Below, piece after piece: positions 7,963-16,285 of a stretch of DNA of 64,000 bases. The notes beneath the pieces were generated by a model. The model was given only the letters and a program-made list of their open reading frames with translations, did no database searches and was not told the origin of the DNA. Position 1 is the first letter of the stretch; each line of letters starts with the position of its first letter. The stretch spans positions 62,001 to 126,000 of the forward strand of contig JARKQJ010000198.1 of assembly GCA_029973955.1 (NCBI GenBank), given 5' to 3'. The translations under genes and the position numbers were made by a program. The DNA is from Paludibaculum sp. (lineage in GTDB: Bacteria; Acidobacteriota; Terriglobia; Bryobacterales; Bryobacteraceae).

Positions 7963-9006
7963 ATGTTCGCGCACAATTCGTTGACGCCACGGGACGCCAA
8001 ATTGCTCGTTCGTTATTTCGATGGAGCCGATGACGTTGTGTCGGCACGCCTGACGCGTGGGTTCAGCCCGCATGAGGATCACCTCACGTCCCTTCTCTGC
8101 GAGATGCTGGATGACAACCTCAGCGCCTTGAACACGCTCCCGTATCCTCTCCCGAAGTTGAAGGAAGATCTCGCAGCGGATAAGCGGAGTCTGCGTGCAT
8201 CTCTTCAGATCGAAGCTAGGAAGTACCCGCCCCACATCGAGCGCCGGTTGACCTCATCCGACCTGGGAATCATCGTTGACTACCGCGACAATTTCACGCC
8301 GCGAAACTCGTTTCAGAAAGGTGCTCTCTTCCAGGCCAAGAAACTCTACAACCAGCGCAATCACGAGCGCTATTCAATCACAGACTGCTTTGATGAGTTT
8401 GATCCGGATCAGTTGCGGAGAATGCTGGACATGGCTACCGATCCATCACTCAACGCTGATCCAGCGCATCCGGAGCACTCGGGCGGTGACCTATTCCATT
8501 ACCTGTTCTACTGCCCGCGTGTCGAAGCCTATGATGAGCCATCACAAGAGGAACTGTGGCACCATGTGATCCCTGCCGGCAATTGTCTATTGCGGTACTG
8601 GCATCACCACCCGATGTGGTTCGCGGAAGGCCCACTGTGCTTGGCAGAGGCACATCACCTTCACGAGTTTGCTTCGGACCCATCGCGCCATTTCCCCGGT
8701 CTCATCGTCAGCGACATTGGCTGGTTGGAGAGCGAGTATTTTCCAAACGGCAACCAACCCGCGCCTCCGATGCCTCGCAAGCCGAAGACGCGGGCGCGTG
8801 ATGTGTACGAGCGATTGTGGGCGCACACGGACCCATTGTCCTGGTTCCTGGTCTACGGAATGTTGATGGGGCGTTGCGGCTCGTCAGGGCGGCGTGCTCT
8901 CGCGTTGGTTATGGGCAATCCTGATGCGGCAACTCAGATGGACTTCCCGATTTTGCCGAGGTACGTCATGACCGTTCGGGTTGAGGTTGGCACGCAGCGC
9001 GGATAA
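7963..9006 (+). CDS. Putative PD-(D/E)XK-type nuclease of the tRNA-Pro islet
   Basis: Uncharacterised protein of 347 residues. The chosen ATG has GAGAGGG 9 nt upstream; another ATG at 7954 abuts that sequence directly. Visible motifs fit a restriction-endonuclease-like fold: an acidic helix around PHEDHLTSLLCEML (Glu38/Asp39), SSDLGIIVDY (Asp100), and GALFQAKKLY (Gln124-Ala-Lys126). The last is a QxK variant of the (D/E)xK motif. The C-terminal half contains HHHPMWF and HHLHEF but no domain I recognise. Base composition is visibly lower in GC than flanking genes. The DUF6236-like gene follows after 48 nt on the same strand. DNA cleavage is inferred from motifs only. A non-nuclease binding role is possible. 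Confidence 0.6.
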   Translation: MFAHNSLTPRDAKLLVRYFDGADDVVSARLTRGFSPHEDHLTSLLCEMLDDNLSALNTLPYPLPKLKEDLAADKRSLRASLQIEARKYPPHIERRLTSSDLGIIVDYRDNFTPRNSFQKGALFQAKKLYNQRNHERYSITDCFDEFDPDQLRRMLDMATDPSLNADPAHPEHSGGDLFHYLFYCPRVEAYDEPSQEELWHHVIPAGNCLLRYWHHHPMWFAEGPLCLAEAHHLHEFASDPSRHFPGLIVSDIGWLESEYFPNGNQPAPPMPRKPKTRARDVYERLWAHTDPLSWFLVYGMLMGRCGSSGRRALALVMGNPDAATQMDFPILPRYVMTVRVEVGTQRG

Positions 9007-9054
9007 GACGAAAGTGTGCTATGGTGCTTGAAGCCAAGGTCAAGGAGTCGCTTT

Positions 9055-10167
9055 ATGGCATTCACTAAGGCTCTCTATTATCCTCGTATTCAGGTGCCAA
9101 ACGAAGGCTGGCTCAAGACAGCTATTCTCTATTGGGAGGATGTCCAAACCATTGTTCCGGCTTCGATGCCTGAACCCTATTGCGGCACATCGCGAGTTCT
9201 CTTTGACGCGGGCGTACTCTCTCCACTCCATGTTCATCCGCAAATGGACTCGGTTGAACGTCTAGCGGTCAAGGTACTAGACTATTTCGGCTCCACTGAG
9301 GCAGATGGCGTTCTGATTGAGGGTGGATTGCGGCAGTCAGATCTTATCCATCCGGAGAAACTGCCTGAGTTGCGTGAACTCGTAGAAATCCATCCGGAGA
9401 AATTCCCCTACGGGCTACAGCATCAATTGCAGCGCATGTTCCATGGGCGAAAAGATGGGTGGGTCAGAGTGGATCGCCCTTTCGCGAGATTCTACATGAC
9501 CCTCTTGGCCACGGCGCTGGCAGAGGATCACGGTATAGCACTGTTGACCGACCTTCCCGCCAGTGATCGTCTCGCCGTCAGCGTGCGCCTCGATAGCAAA
9601 CTAGGAATCCCCTACATGCGTTTTGGTGAGCCGTATTGGCATCGATACGGACGGCACTGGCTCCACGAACAGCGTGTTCCAGGCAGTCTGGCAACGGCAT
9701 TGCTGGCTGATTTGACGCTCCAGAAGATTGCCATCAATCCCGAAACGCCTATCGACGCCCTGCTCCGATTCCGCGAAGACCATAAGAATGAGTTGGGCCG
9801 TTTCCGGACCAAGATGGCTGAGTTAACAAAGTCGATAGATGGTGAATTGACGATAGAGGCCCTTCAACAGCGTGTCGCGGACATCTATGCCAACGAGGTC
9901 AAACCAACGCTGGCCGAAATGAGGGATTGCTTAAGCGCATCGAGAATCAAGTGGGGGCTTGAGAGTTTTCTCAAGACGTCGATGCTGTCGGTTCCTACCA
10001 CCGGCACATTGGCGACCTGCGGCCTGAGCGTTCCACATGCGCTCTTGGCTGGTGCCGGGATCTCACTCACAGTGTCCGCCGTTCTCTACAACGTTCAGAG
10101 ACGCGAAGAAATGTCTAGGAATCCCTACTCGTACCTATTGGCAGCCGAAGCACATTTCCGGCACTAG
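9055..10167 (+). CDS. DUF6236-like protein, partner of the islet nuclease
   Basis: Protein of 370 residues. The ATG at 9055 is preceded by AGGAG at 7 nt, so the longer frame from 9016 is rejected. The N-terminus (KALYYPRIQVPNEGWLKTAI, then LYWEDVQTIVP) matches my memory of the uncharacterised DUF6236 family. A helical middle region follows (LRFREDHKNELGRFRTKMAELTKSI). Near the C-terminus is a hydrophobic segment (VPHALLAGAGISLTVSAVLYN), then RREEMSRNPYSYLLAAE. The hydrophobic segment could be one membrane helix or a buried core. Function is unknown. Its conserved spacing from the nuclease-like gene and shared low GC suggest the two act together, perhaps in defence. Confidence 0.55.
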   Translation: MAFTKALYYPRIQVPNEGWLKTAILYWEDVQTIVPASMPEPYCGTSRVLFDAGVLSPLHVHPQMDSVERLAVKVLDYFGSTEADGVLIEGGLRQSDLIHPEKLPELRELVEIHPEKFPYGLQHQLQRMFHGRKDGWVRVDRPFARFYMTLLATALAEDHGIALLTDLPASDRLAVSVRLDSKLGIPYMRFGEPYWHRYGRHWLHEQRVPGSLATALLADLTLQKIAINPETPIDALLRFREDHKNELGRFRTKMAELTKSIDGELTIEALQQRVADIYANEVKPTLAEMRDCLSASRIKWGLESFLKTSMLSVPTTGTLATCGLSVPHALLAGAGISLTVSAVLYNVQRREEMSRNPYSYLLAAEAHFRH

Positions 10168-10272
10168 GCAGCCCCGGTGCAGAAGTTCCGGCGGGGATCC
10201 CCATTCTCGGTTTACGGGCCACGAAAACGTTCGCTACCACGCCGGACAGCGCCCCAGTGAGGGACACGACCC
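10168..10272. other. Short region with no supported gene
   Basis: About 100 bp between the DUF6236-like gene and the orphan ORF, with overlapping small frames on both strands. No RNA, repeat or terminator was recognised. Confidence 0.4.
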
Positions 10273-10575
10273 TCAGTTGACGGCTTCTGTGCTGCGCTGC
10301 AAAGTCCTTTGGAAAGCCTGGCGTTCGGCCGGGTCGTCCCATGACGGCCCGGAGTCGATGACGTAGAATTGCCGAAGTAGTTGTCGGACCGTCCACCCTT
10401 GCTGCAACCGGTGAAGGGCCAGCCCGGCGCGGCCGGTTTGCTTCAGATGCGTGGCGGCCAGCGTCACGGCTTCGTTGTACGAGTAGCATCCCTCCGACAA
10501 ACTGCGCTCACCGATTCGGCCCGGCACGCGCTCATCGTTGGCCACCACGGCCCTCCGGCAGATCGCAGCCAACAC
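10273..10575 (-). CDS. Orphan hypothetical protein of the islet
   Basis: A possible 100-residue protein starting at GTG (ending at 10575), with no family recognised. It is Arg/Gln/Leu-rich, with segments such as NEAVTLAATHLKQTGRAGLALHRL and TVRQLLRQFYVIDSGPSW. No signal peptide or membrane segment is visible. It lies 59 nt downstream of hicA on the same strand and could share its transcript. It may instead be a decayed fragment of a longer gene, since frames here are poorly resolved. Existence as a protein is uncertain. Confidence 0.3.
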   Translation of the reverse strand: MLAAICRRAVVANDERVPGRIGERSLSEGCYSYNEAVTLAATHLKQTGRAGLALHRLQQGWTVRQLLRQFYVIDSGPSWDDPAERQAFQRTLQRSTEAVN

Positions 10576-10634
10576 GGCCCGGCCGCGTGTGAAAGCTCAA
10601 ATGGCGTGGCTCGCCCCTGGCAGCAACGCAATGG

Positions 10635-10862
10635 CTACCTGGGCCAATTCACTTCGTCTATGCCACTCCCGTCGATGATGGCTTTCATGGTGCCCAGTGG
10701 CAGGATTCGCCCACGGTGGTAAGGCACAATGACTTGTTTTCCGGTGACAACATTGCGCCACTTCTGGTGGCTGCCGCTGGAAGCGGCCAGCGCAAAGCCG
10801 TGCCGCCGAAGGATTGAGATCACCTGGTCGGCGTTCAGCCGGGGCGTACCGCGATCACCCAA
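10635..10862 (-). CDS. hicA: HicA-family mRNA interferase toxin
   Basis: Toxin of a type II toxin-antitoxin module that cleaves mRNA. It has 75 residues, the usual HicA size. The dsRBD-like fold is seen in ADQVISILRRHGFALAASSGSHQKW, with the catalytic histidine at residue 32, and ends TMKAIIDGSGID. The start appears to be TTG ending at 10862, overlapping the end of hicB by 8 nt, so translation is probably coupled. HicB lies upstream in the transcript, the less common order. The pair sits at the right end of the tRNA-Pro islet. Confidence 0.88.
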   Translation of the reverse strand: MGDRGTPRLNADQVISILRRHGFALAASSGSHQKWRNVVTGKQVIVPYHRGRILPLGTMKAIIDGSGIDEVNWPR

Positions 10863-11058
10863 CCGTTACCTCGACCAACTTCGCGGTTGGCGGCACTTCG
10901 ATGTCGGTGGGCGAGAGGTACAGCCGAATGGCTTCCTCGATTCCTCGTCTCGCCTCATCTTCCGTCTCACCAGCCGAGGCGCAGCCCGGCAGTTCAGGGC
11001 AGACGGCGGAGAAGCTCTCGGTCTCCGGATCGTATTCCAAGACCACTCGGAACCTCAT
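10855..11058 (-). CDS. hicB: HicB-family antitoxin (short form)
   Basis: Antitoxin that binds HicA and usually represses the operon. The ATG ending at 11058 (MRFRVVLEYD) is chosen over an upstream frame because it matches the HicB beginning. The 67 residues form the partial RNase-H-like domain: VVLEYDPETESFSAVCPELPGCASAGETEDEA, then AIRLYL. It ends soon after (KLVEVTVG) with no visible C-terminal helix-turn-helix or ribbon-helix-helix domain. Autoregulation may therefore need another factor. No -10 or operator was recognised with confidence. Confidence 0.88.
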   Translation of the reverse strand: MRFRVVLEYDPETESFSAVCPELPGCASAGETEDEARRGIEEAIRLYLSPTDIEVPPTAKLVEVTVG

Positions 11059-11137
11059 GCTTGCAGTATAACGCCACGCCCTTCTGGCCGCCCTGAGCAA
11101 ATCCGTTGCTAGGTTTTGTGATGGCTGTGGTGGGTGC

Positions 11138-11167
11138 GGGGCGGCGGACTTGGCCGCCCCGGTTTTT
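11138..11167 (+). terminator. GC-rich hairpin with T-run at right end of the islet
   Basis: A perfect 8-bp stem, GGGGCGGC (11138-11145) with GCCGCCCC (11153-11160), encloses a 7-nt loop and is followed by GGTTTTT on the + strand. It lies just past the stop of the - strand gene at 11170. The T-run is on the + side, although no + strand gene is adjacent. The right arm shares 11 bases (TGGCCGCCCCG) with the 3' end of tRNA-Pro. Confidence 0.6.
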
Positions 11168-11169
11168 GG

Positions 11170-11682
11170 TTAGGACAGGGGGACGTTGAGCTTGCGGGCG
11201 ATGGCCTTTAGGAGCTCGCGGTCCTGGTTGCTGAAGTTGACTGGGAGTTCGGTGTTGAGCGTTTTGTTGCGGACGTAGACTGCGCCGCCGAAGTCGACGA
11301 TCAGCTCTTCGTCGGGGTCGAGGGCGCGGACGGGCACGGGGACTTCGGGGGTCCGGGTGCCGGGCTCGTTGGCCGCGACCTTGGGGGGGATGTTGACGCT
11401 CATGGCTTCCGAGCGAAGCATCATGAGCGGCTCGAAGTAGGGCTTGCCTTCGGCATTGAGCTTGGGGTTGCCCTTTTCGTCCATGGCGAGCACATTCTCG
11501 TAGATGACCGTGCGCTTGGTGGACTGAGCGAGGCTGGGGTCGAACCAGCCTTGGGGCGGACGAGTTTCGTCGAACACGGGCGGCTCGGAGCCGGTCGCGA
11601 GACGATACTGTTCGCGGGTTTGGTAATGGGGAAAAAGATAGAGCTTGTCGAGCCCGTACTTCGGAATTGGTAAAGCGGCCAT
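11170..11682 (-). CDS. Hypothetical protein downstream of the LamB-like porin
   Basis: Protein of 170 residues; no family recognised. The start is the ATG ending at 11682 with GGAGG 8 nt upstream. Visible features are an N-terminal MAALPIPKYGLDKLYLFPHYQ, a proline-rich central part (RTPEVPVPVRALDPDEEL) and a C-terminal IVDFGGAVYVRNKTLNTELPV with a short helix. There is no signal peptide or membrane helix. It lies 103 nt after the porin on the same strand and may belong to that operon. It marks the return to core genome composition after the islet. Confidence 0.7.
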   Translation of the reverse strand: MAALPIPKYGLDKLYLFPHYQTREQYRLATGSEPPVFDETRPPQGWFDPSLAQSTKRTVIYENVLAMDEKGNPKLNAEGKPYFEPLMMLRSEAMSVNIPPKVAANEPGTRTPEVPVPVRALDPDEELIVDFGGAVYVRNKTLNTELPVNFSNQDRELLKAIARKLNVPLS

Positions 11683-11785
11683 AGTTGGCACCTCCGCGCG
11701 AAAAGGTCGCGCCGGAGCAAGGGCTTTCCGAAGAGAAGCGCGCTAAGACGAAGAGAAGACGGGAAAAATAAACCGTGCTCCTGGG

Positions 11786-13276
11786 TCACCACCAGGTTTC
11801 CATCTGGAGGCCGGCGGAGAGTCCGTTGGTCCGGAAGCCGTAGACGGTGGGGGCGACGAAGCCGCGGAGGCCGTCGCTCCAACTGGCGTAGGTGAAGAAC
11901 GCGCGGAGGACGGGGCGGGAGAAGAAGTCGCGCTTGGGGGCGATTTGGGGAGCGATGGTGAATTTGCGGAGCCAGCCTTCGTATTGGCCGCGGGGGTCCT
12001 TGACGTAGTCGAAGCCGGGTTCGAAGGCGAGGGAGACGTAGCGGGAGAAGTGCCAGATGGGGCGGACGCCGAAGGAGTACCAGCGGGCGTAGCCGATGCC
12101 GGGATCGCCGGGCTTGGACCATTTGGCGACGAAGGCGGGCATGATGCTGAACCTGTCGTTGGGCTGGAGGAGGGCGTGGTCGGTGAGGACGACGGTGCGG
12201 GCGTTCTGCCAGTGGAGGCTGGGGGCCTGGAGGGAGGCCTGGAGGTTGGCGGCGGCGCCGGTGCCGGTCTGGATATTGAAGCGATGGTAGCCGCCGTGGA
12301 ACTCGGTGCGTTTGTGTTCGAAGCCCCAGTTGTGGCCGGTGGTGGCGGGCAGGGAGAAGCCGGTGCCGGTGAGAGTTCCGATTTTGGAGTTGGCGAAGTT
12401 GTACCAGAGGGCGACCTTGCCGCCGGGGGCCTTGAGGTCGTACCAGCGGGCGTCGATGTTGGATTTGGGGACGTTGCCGACGGTCACGAGAGAGGTGGGG
12501 ATGGCGCTGCCGATGTAGGCGACGGCGGCCTTACCGGAGGGGAGGCGAATGTCCTCGACGCCGCCGCCGTAGCCGCTCATGTCGACGTACCAGAAGTCGT
12601 TGAGGTGGATGTCCTGGCGCTGGTAGTAGCGCTGGCCGCCCCAGAATTTGGCATCGCGGAAGTAGCCGGGGAGGATGTTGCCGGCCTGGGCGAAGGCCTC
12701 GCGGAACTTGAATTCGGAGCTGGAGTCGAAGCTGCTGAGGTTGAGCGTCTTGGCCATCACGAGGACTTCGGTTTTGAACCAGGCCTTATCGGGGCCGCGA
12801 TCGGGGTTGAGCCAGTTGTTGACGAAGACGAGTTCGGCGTAGGTTTCGGCCTCGTTGCCGAGGCGGTATTTGGCGTCGGCGCCGGGGGCCTGGAAGGCGA
12901 CCTGCTGGCCGCCGAGGCCGTTGAGGCCGAAGCCGGAGCGGGCGTAGCCGTGGAACTCGAAGGCCTTGTTGGCCTCTTCGAGGGTTTCCACCTTATCGAA
13001 GAGCGGCGTGCGGCCGAGGGTGGCGGTGGCGGCCTGGGCCTGTTTGGCCTCGGCCAAGGCTTCCTCGGAACGCTGGCGGTTGGCTTCGACGGCCTGCTGG
13101 AGGGCGAGGTCCTTCTTCGAGAGGTCGTCGATCTTCTGTTCGAGGAGGCGGATCTTCTGCTGGTAGTCGGCCTTGAGGGCTTCGAGTTCCTTGCGGAGGG
13201 TCTCGATGTCGGCCGACTGGGCGCGGCAGAGGGCGGCTGCCGCGAGCAGCGCGGCGGCGCAGCGAAGGCTCGACAT
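11786..13276 (-). CDS. LamB-like carbohydrate porin
   Basis: Outer-membrane porin of 496 residues, related to maltoporin/ScrY. Residues 1-19 are a signal peptide ending ALCRAQ. Residues 22-85 form a heptad-rich coiled coil (IETLRKELEALKADYQQKIRL), as in ScrY, suited to trimerisation and sugar capture in the periplasm. The barrel begins near residue 108 with FEFHGYARSGFG, the typical LamB start, and ends with alternating aromatic residues LSAGLQMETWW, a C-terminal Trp. The substrate is not predictable. It follows the S9 peptidase gene by 19 nt in the same direction. Confidence 0.85.
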   Translation of the reverse strand: MSSLRCAAALLAAAALCRAQSADIETLRKELEALKADYQQKIRLLEQKIDDLSKKDLALQQAVEANRQRSEEALAEAKQAQAATATLGRTPLFDKVETLEEANKAFEFHGYARSGFGLNGLGGQQVAFQAPGADAKYRLGNEAETYAELVFVNNWLNPDRGPDKAWFKTEVLVMAKTLNLSSFDSSSEFKFREAFAQAGNILPGYFRDAKFWGGQRYYQRQDIHLNDFWYVDMSGYGGGVEDIRLPSGKAAVAYIGSAIPTSLVTVGNVPKSNIDARWYDLKAPGGKVALWYNFANSKIGTLTGTGFSLPATTGHNWGFEHKRTEFHGGYHRFNIQTGTGAAANLQASLQAPSLHWQNARTVVLTDHALLQPNDRFSIMPAFVAKWSKPGDPGIGYARWYSFGVRPIWHFSRYVSLAFEPGFDYVKDPRGQYEGWLRKFTIAPQIAPKRDFFSRPVLRAFFTYASWSDGLRGFVAPTVYGFRTNGLSAGLQMETWW

Positions 13277-13295
13277 GGAGGGACCTCCTGGCGGA

Positions 13296-16220
13296 TTACT
13301 TGAGTCCGGCGGCTTTGAGGAAGCGCTCCTTTTCCTCTTCGCGATCGATATAGGGGACGCCGTTCTTCATCCAGTCGGGCGCATCGGCGTCTTTGAGGAA
13401 GTGGTCGAAGAACTGTTTCATGCGGATGGCGTAGTCCATCTGATTGTGGCGGCGGCGGAGGCCGTGGAGTTCGCCGTTGTAGTTCATGAGGTAGGCTTCC
13501 TTGCCGTTGCGGCGGAGGGCGAGGAAGAGCTCGATGCCCTGGTACCATGGCACGGCGTCGTCGTTGTCGTCGTGCAGGAGGAGGACGGGGGTCTGGACGC
13601 GTTTGATGTGGAAGATGGGGGAGTTTTCGATGTATTTGAGCGGGTCGTCGTAGAGGGGCTCGCCGATGCGGCTTTGGCTCTTCTCGTACTGGAACTGGCG
13701 CGGCATGCCGGAGCCCCAGCGGATGCCGGAGTAGGCGGAGGTCATGTTTCCGACGGGAGCGCCGGCTTCGGCGGCGCGGAAGCGGTTGGTCTGAGTGATG
13801 AGATAAGCGGCCTGATAGCCGCCCCAGCTATGGCCGGCGATGCCGATGCGCTTGGGGTCGATGAAGCCTTTGTCCTCGACGGCCTGGACGGCGGCGAGGA
13901 TGCACTTGAGGGCGCTCTGGCCGGGCTGGCCGGTGGTGTAGACGATGTCCGGGGTGAGGACGACGTAGCCGTCGCTGACGTACTGGGAGAAGTTGAAGTT
14001 GTGGCTGGGGCGGGGCTCGACGAAGGTATGGACGGTTTGGGAGAGGCGCTCATAGAAGTAGACCATGAGCGGGTATTTCTTTTTGGGGTCGAAGTTGGCG
14101 GGCTTGTAGAGGGCGGCCTGGAGGGGGATGCCGTCGGTGTTCTTGTAGGAGATGAGTTCGCCGGAGCCCCAGGCGAAGGGAGCAAGCTGGGCGCTGCCGT
14201 CGGAGGATTTCCTGGGGGCGCGGAACTGCTGGTCAGTGACGAGGAGGTCAGGGAACTCGTCGAAGCGCTGGGCGGTGATGACGAGGACGTCGGCATCCTG
14301 AGCGCGAGTGGCGTAGCGGTAGTTGCGATCGCCCCAGAGCAGGCGTTGGGGGGCGCCGTTGGGGGTGGTGCGATAGAAGCCGGTCTGGCGGGTGGCTTCG
14401 CTCTCGGCGCGGAGGGTGAGGGGTTTGGTGGAGTCGATGCCGCGATCTTCATCACCGGTGGTGGGATCGATGGGGTTGATGCGGAACTCGATGCCTTCTT
14501 TGCGGCCCACGCCGGCGGTGACGTTGCGGGGGGGCGTGGCATCGGTGAAGAGCTGCCAGACGTCGTAGCGGTCGTAGAGATAGAAGCTTTTGGAGTCTTT
14601 AGCCCAGCCGGCGGAGCCGTAGGCGCGGGGGGCGTCGGGGGTGTCGTGCTCCTCGTTGTGGAAAGCGACGCCGAGGGAACTGGAGACGTTGCGGGAGGCG
14701 CCGTCGGGGAGAGTGATGAGGAACCAGGCGCGGTCATTGAAGAAGATGGCGTGCCTGCCGTCGGGGGCGAGTTGGAAGGGGCTGCCGAAGCCGCCGCCAC
14801 GGAGCATACGGGCGAGGAGGGTGCGGCGGCCGGTGGTGGCATCGACGATGTAGGCGTCGAGGTAAGAGGTGTCGTAGTCGACCATACGGCGATAGGCGCG
14901 GTCGTCGGAGCCGACGGCGAGGAGGCCGTCGTCGGTGGGGGTGACGTTCTGCATTTCGCGGGAGGCAAGCTGAACATACTTCTTGTCTTCGATGTGATAG
15001 ACGCCGCGGTAGGTGCGGTTGCGGTCCTGGTTGGCGCGGACCTTCTGCATGGGCTGAACGGAGTCGTCGCGGTAGTGCCAGAGGTCCATCAGAACCTTGT
15101 CTTCCGTGGATGCGGCGGCGGTGGGTGCGGCGCCTTCGGCGGGCGCGGGGGTGGATTCCCTGGCGGGAGGAGCGACGGGAACGAAGAGGCGTTTGCCGTC
15201 GCGGGAGAAAGAGAGCGCGCCTTTTTCGCTCACCACCATACCGGCGGGGACGCCGGGGGTTTGCGCATTGACTACTTCCGAGGCGGCGACATCTGTGCGG
15301 AGCCAGAGCCAGGCGCCCTGCTTGTCCTGGAAGAAGGCGAGGCGGGATTGATCGCGATCCCAGGCGAGTTTGGAGTACTTGCCCTTGGCGGCGCGAAGAG
15401 CGGCGGGGGCGGCGTCCGTGCCGGGGGTGGCGGCGAAGACGCCGTTTTCCTCTTCCTTGCGGGAGGAGACGGTGTATACGAGCGTTTTGCCGTCGCGGGC
15501 GAAGGAGTATTCGGCGACGGAGGCGAAGGTGCGTTCGTTGTTTTCGGATTTGGTGAGATCGCGGAGGATGAGATCGGTGCCGAAGGTGGAGGCGCCGCCG
15601 CCGGGAGCGCCGGCGCCGCGCCGCTGCTGGTCAGCGGAGTCGCCGTCTTTGGCTTCTTCCGCGGGTTTGGCGGCGGGCGCGGGGCGTGCTTCTTTCAGGT
15701 AGGCGAGCCAGGGGCCGCCCTTTTCGGGGACCTGGAAGCTTTTCACATCGGAGATGCGGAGGGCGTCGGGGGCGCCGAGCCTGACGATGAGCAGGCCCTG
15801 TTTGGGCATTTCGTCGGGCCGCTTGCGTTCCTTGCGGGCCTTTTCGGTTTCGGCCTTGGCGGGGTAAGTTCCGGCGATGAGGTACTGGTTGTCGCTGGTG
15901 AAGGAGAGGCGGATGGAGCGAGGCGGCGGCGGGGGACCTTCGGAGTCGGCGGGGCCCACGGGCGGAGGCGGCAGCGCGCCGACGGCGTGGCGCCATTCCT
16001 TGCCAGTGGAGAGTTCGCGGATGATGATGTCGCCATCGCCGTCCTGGGGCATGTAGGAGTAAGCGAGGAACTTGCCGTCGCGGGAGAGGGTAGGGCCCGC
16101 GATGGAGCGCCAGGCGTCGAAGTCCTTGTGAGAGATGGGGCGTTTGGCCTGGCCGGCAGCGAACGAGGCAGCGACGAGGAGGGAGGTGGTGAGGCGTAAA
16201 AGCGAAGACCGGCGGAGCAT
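13296..16220 (-). CDS. Secreted S9 family prolyl-oligopeptidase-like peptidase
   Basis: Large serine peptidase, 974 residues, with a signal peptide (LLRLTTSLLVAASFAAGQ). An N-terminal beta-propeller of repeated Asp/Gly-rich blades covers most of the first 650 residues. The alpha/beta-hydrolase domain follows. The catalytic triad can be read as Ser798 in GHSWGG, Asp887 in NDDAVPW and His919 in GELHGLRR. A Pro/Ala/Gly-rich insertion (around residues 180-215) and another near residue 350 are low-complexity loops. It heads the porin operon. A TATAAT box 6 nt before the ATG suggests a leaderless transcript. Confidence 0.93.
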   Translation of the reverse strand: MLRRSSLLRLTTSLLVAASFAAGQAKRPISHKDFDAWRSIAGPTLSRDGKFLAYSYMPQDGDGDIIIRELSTGKEWRHAVGALPPPPVGPADSEGPPPPPRSIRLSFTSDNQYLIAGTYPAKAETEKARKERKRPDEMPKQGLLIVRLGAPDALRISDVKSFQVPEKGGPWLAYLKEARPAPAAKPAEEAKDGDSADQQRRGAGAPGGGASTFGTDLILRDLTKSENNERTFASVAEYSFARDGKTLVYTVSSRKEEENGVFAATPGTDAAPAALRAAKGKYSKLAWDRDQSRLAFFQDKQGAWLWLRTDVAASEVVNAQTPGVPAGMVVSEKGALSFSRDGKRLFVPVAPPARESTPAPAEGAAPTAAASTEDKVLMDLWHYRDDSVQPMQKVRANQDRNRTYRGVYHIEDKKYVQLASREMQNVTPTDDGLLAVGSDDRAYRRMVDYDTSYLDAYIVDATTGRRTLLARMLRGGGFGSPFQLAPDGRHAIFFNDRAWFLITLPDGASRNVSSSLGVAFHNEEHDTPDAPRAYGSAGWAKDSKSFYLYDRYDVWQLFTDATPPRNVTAGVGRKEGIEFRINPIDPTTGDEDRGIDSTKPLTLRAESEATRQTGFYRTTPNGAPQRLLWGDRNYRYATRAQDADVLVITAQRFDEFPDLLVTDQQFRAPRKSSDGSAQLAPFAWGSGELISYKNTDGIPLQAALYKPANFDPKKKYPLMVYFYERLSQTVHTFVEPRPSHNFNFSQYVSDGYVVLTPDIVYTTGQPGQSALKCILAAVQAVEDKGFIDPKRIGIAGHSWGGYQAAYLITQTNRFRAAEAGAPVGNMTSAYSGIRWGSGMPRQFQYEKSQSRIGEPLYDDPLKYIENSPIFHIKRVQTPVLLLHDDNDDAVPWYQGIELFLALRRNGKEAYLMNYNGELHGLRRRHNQMDYAIRMKQFFDHFLKDADAPDWMKNGVPYIDREEEKERFLKAAGLK

Positions 16221-16226
16221 GGGTGG

Positions 16227-16232
16227 ATTATA
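16227..16232 (-). promoter_or_regulatory. -10 box close to the S9 peptidase start
   Basis: TATAAT on the - strand, a perfect consensus, lies 6 nt before the ATG ending at 16220. There is no room for a Shine-Dalgarno sequence. The divergent heparinase-like gene starts within the next 55 nt. Confidence 0.6.
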
Positions 16233-16285
16233 TCGCTCCGCCGCGGGTGCGCCGCGTGGCGTATAAAGGGATGGGGTTTTCGCTC

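Noticed and set aside
10115-10489. Alternative - strand frame of 124 residues in the islet
   Set aside because: It overlaps the end of the DUF6236-like gene, has Arg/Pro/Ser-rich shadow composition and no recognised motif.
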